DNA of 64,000 nucleotides from Emticicia sp. BO119 (GTDB lineage: Bacteria; Bacteroidota; Bacteroidia; Cytophagales; Spirosomataceae). Below, in pieces: positions 63,984 to 64,000 of this stretch. A program made the translations under genes and the position numbers. The notes under the pieces were generated by a model. The model was not told the origin of the DNA. It saw only the letters and a list, made by a program, of their open reading frames with translations, and did not search any database. The first letter of the stretch is position 1, and each line of letters opens with the position of its first letter. Where the stretch lies: the NCBI RefSeq assembly GCF_013912375.1, contig NZ_JACETV010000006.1, positions 310,001 to 374,000 of the forward strand, read 5' to 3'.

Positions 63984-64000
63984 ACGAAGAAGTCCCTTTC

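Overview
The window is chromosomal DNA from a member of the Bacteroidota, most likely a Cytophagales-type environmental bacterium. The evidence is a SusC/SusD pair, the type IX secretion regulator PorX, promoters of the Bacteroidota form (TTTG, 19-20 nt, TAnnTTTG), AT-rich intergenic DNA, and many Bacteroidota-specific families (TIGR02757, CRTAC1-like FG-GAP lipoproteins, LamG/coathanger surface proteins). Genus cannot be fixed from the sequence alone.

Region 1 (1-16.8 kb) is a pectin/rhamnogalacturonan utilisation locus on the + strand. It starts inside a SusC-type TonB receptor, followed by a SusD-like lipoprotein and a small lipoprotein, then a terminator. A second long operon begins at about 3.65 kb: KdgF, an esterase, a sugar-binding-like lipoprotein, a GH95 fucosidase/galactosidase, a GH105 unsaturated uronyl hydrolase, UxaC, a GH106 rhamnosidase, an ExuT-like hexuronate transporter and a DUF4440 protein. 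Together they import pectic oligosaccharides, strip fucose/galactose, rhamnose and unsaturated uronate, and feed the uronate into catabolism. Lyases and the later hexuronate enzymes are not in the window.

Region 2 (16.8-43 kb) is mostly housekeeping: a serine hydrolase, DapA, YihY, PorX, tandem outer-membrane barrel paralogs, FtsE, transaldolase, an SRP RNA gene (minus strand, about 25.1 kb), an S74-domain surface protein, an FG-GAP lipoprotein, KdsB, a LysM/RlpA-like protein, TIGR02757, a DUF5009 acyltransferase-like membrane protein, a phospholipase C-like protein, a Dabb protein, RpsT, RadC, an ABC-F ATPase, a rhodanese, a 37-residue membrane protein and an NRAMP-fold transporter.

Region 3 (43-64 kb) holds a 1945-residue LamG surface protein, GcvP, two exported sugar isomerase/epimerase-like proteins, a frameshifted low-molecular-weight phosphatase, a membrane-spanning regulator-like protein, an AraC regulator paired with a Tet(X)-like flavin monooxygenase, a membrane esterase, and a TldD/TldE pair.

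The less ordinary signals are non-coding. A candidate structured small RNA with its own promoter and an overlapping operator-like dyad lies at about 60.6 kb. A 101-bp tandem duplication upstream of dapA preserves a perfect palindrome. A decayed piece of ftsE sits between the two barrel paralogs. Several long inverted repeats occupy intergenic spaces. No CRISPR array, tRNA, rRNA, transposase or prophage was seen.
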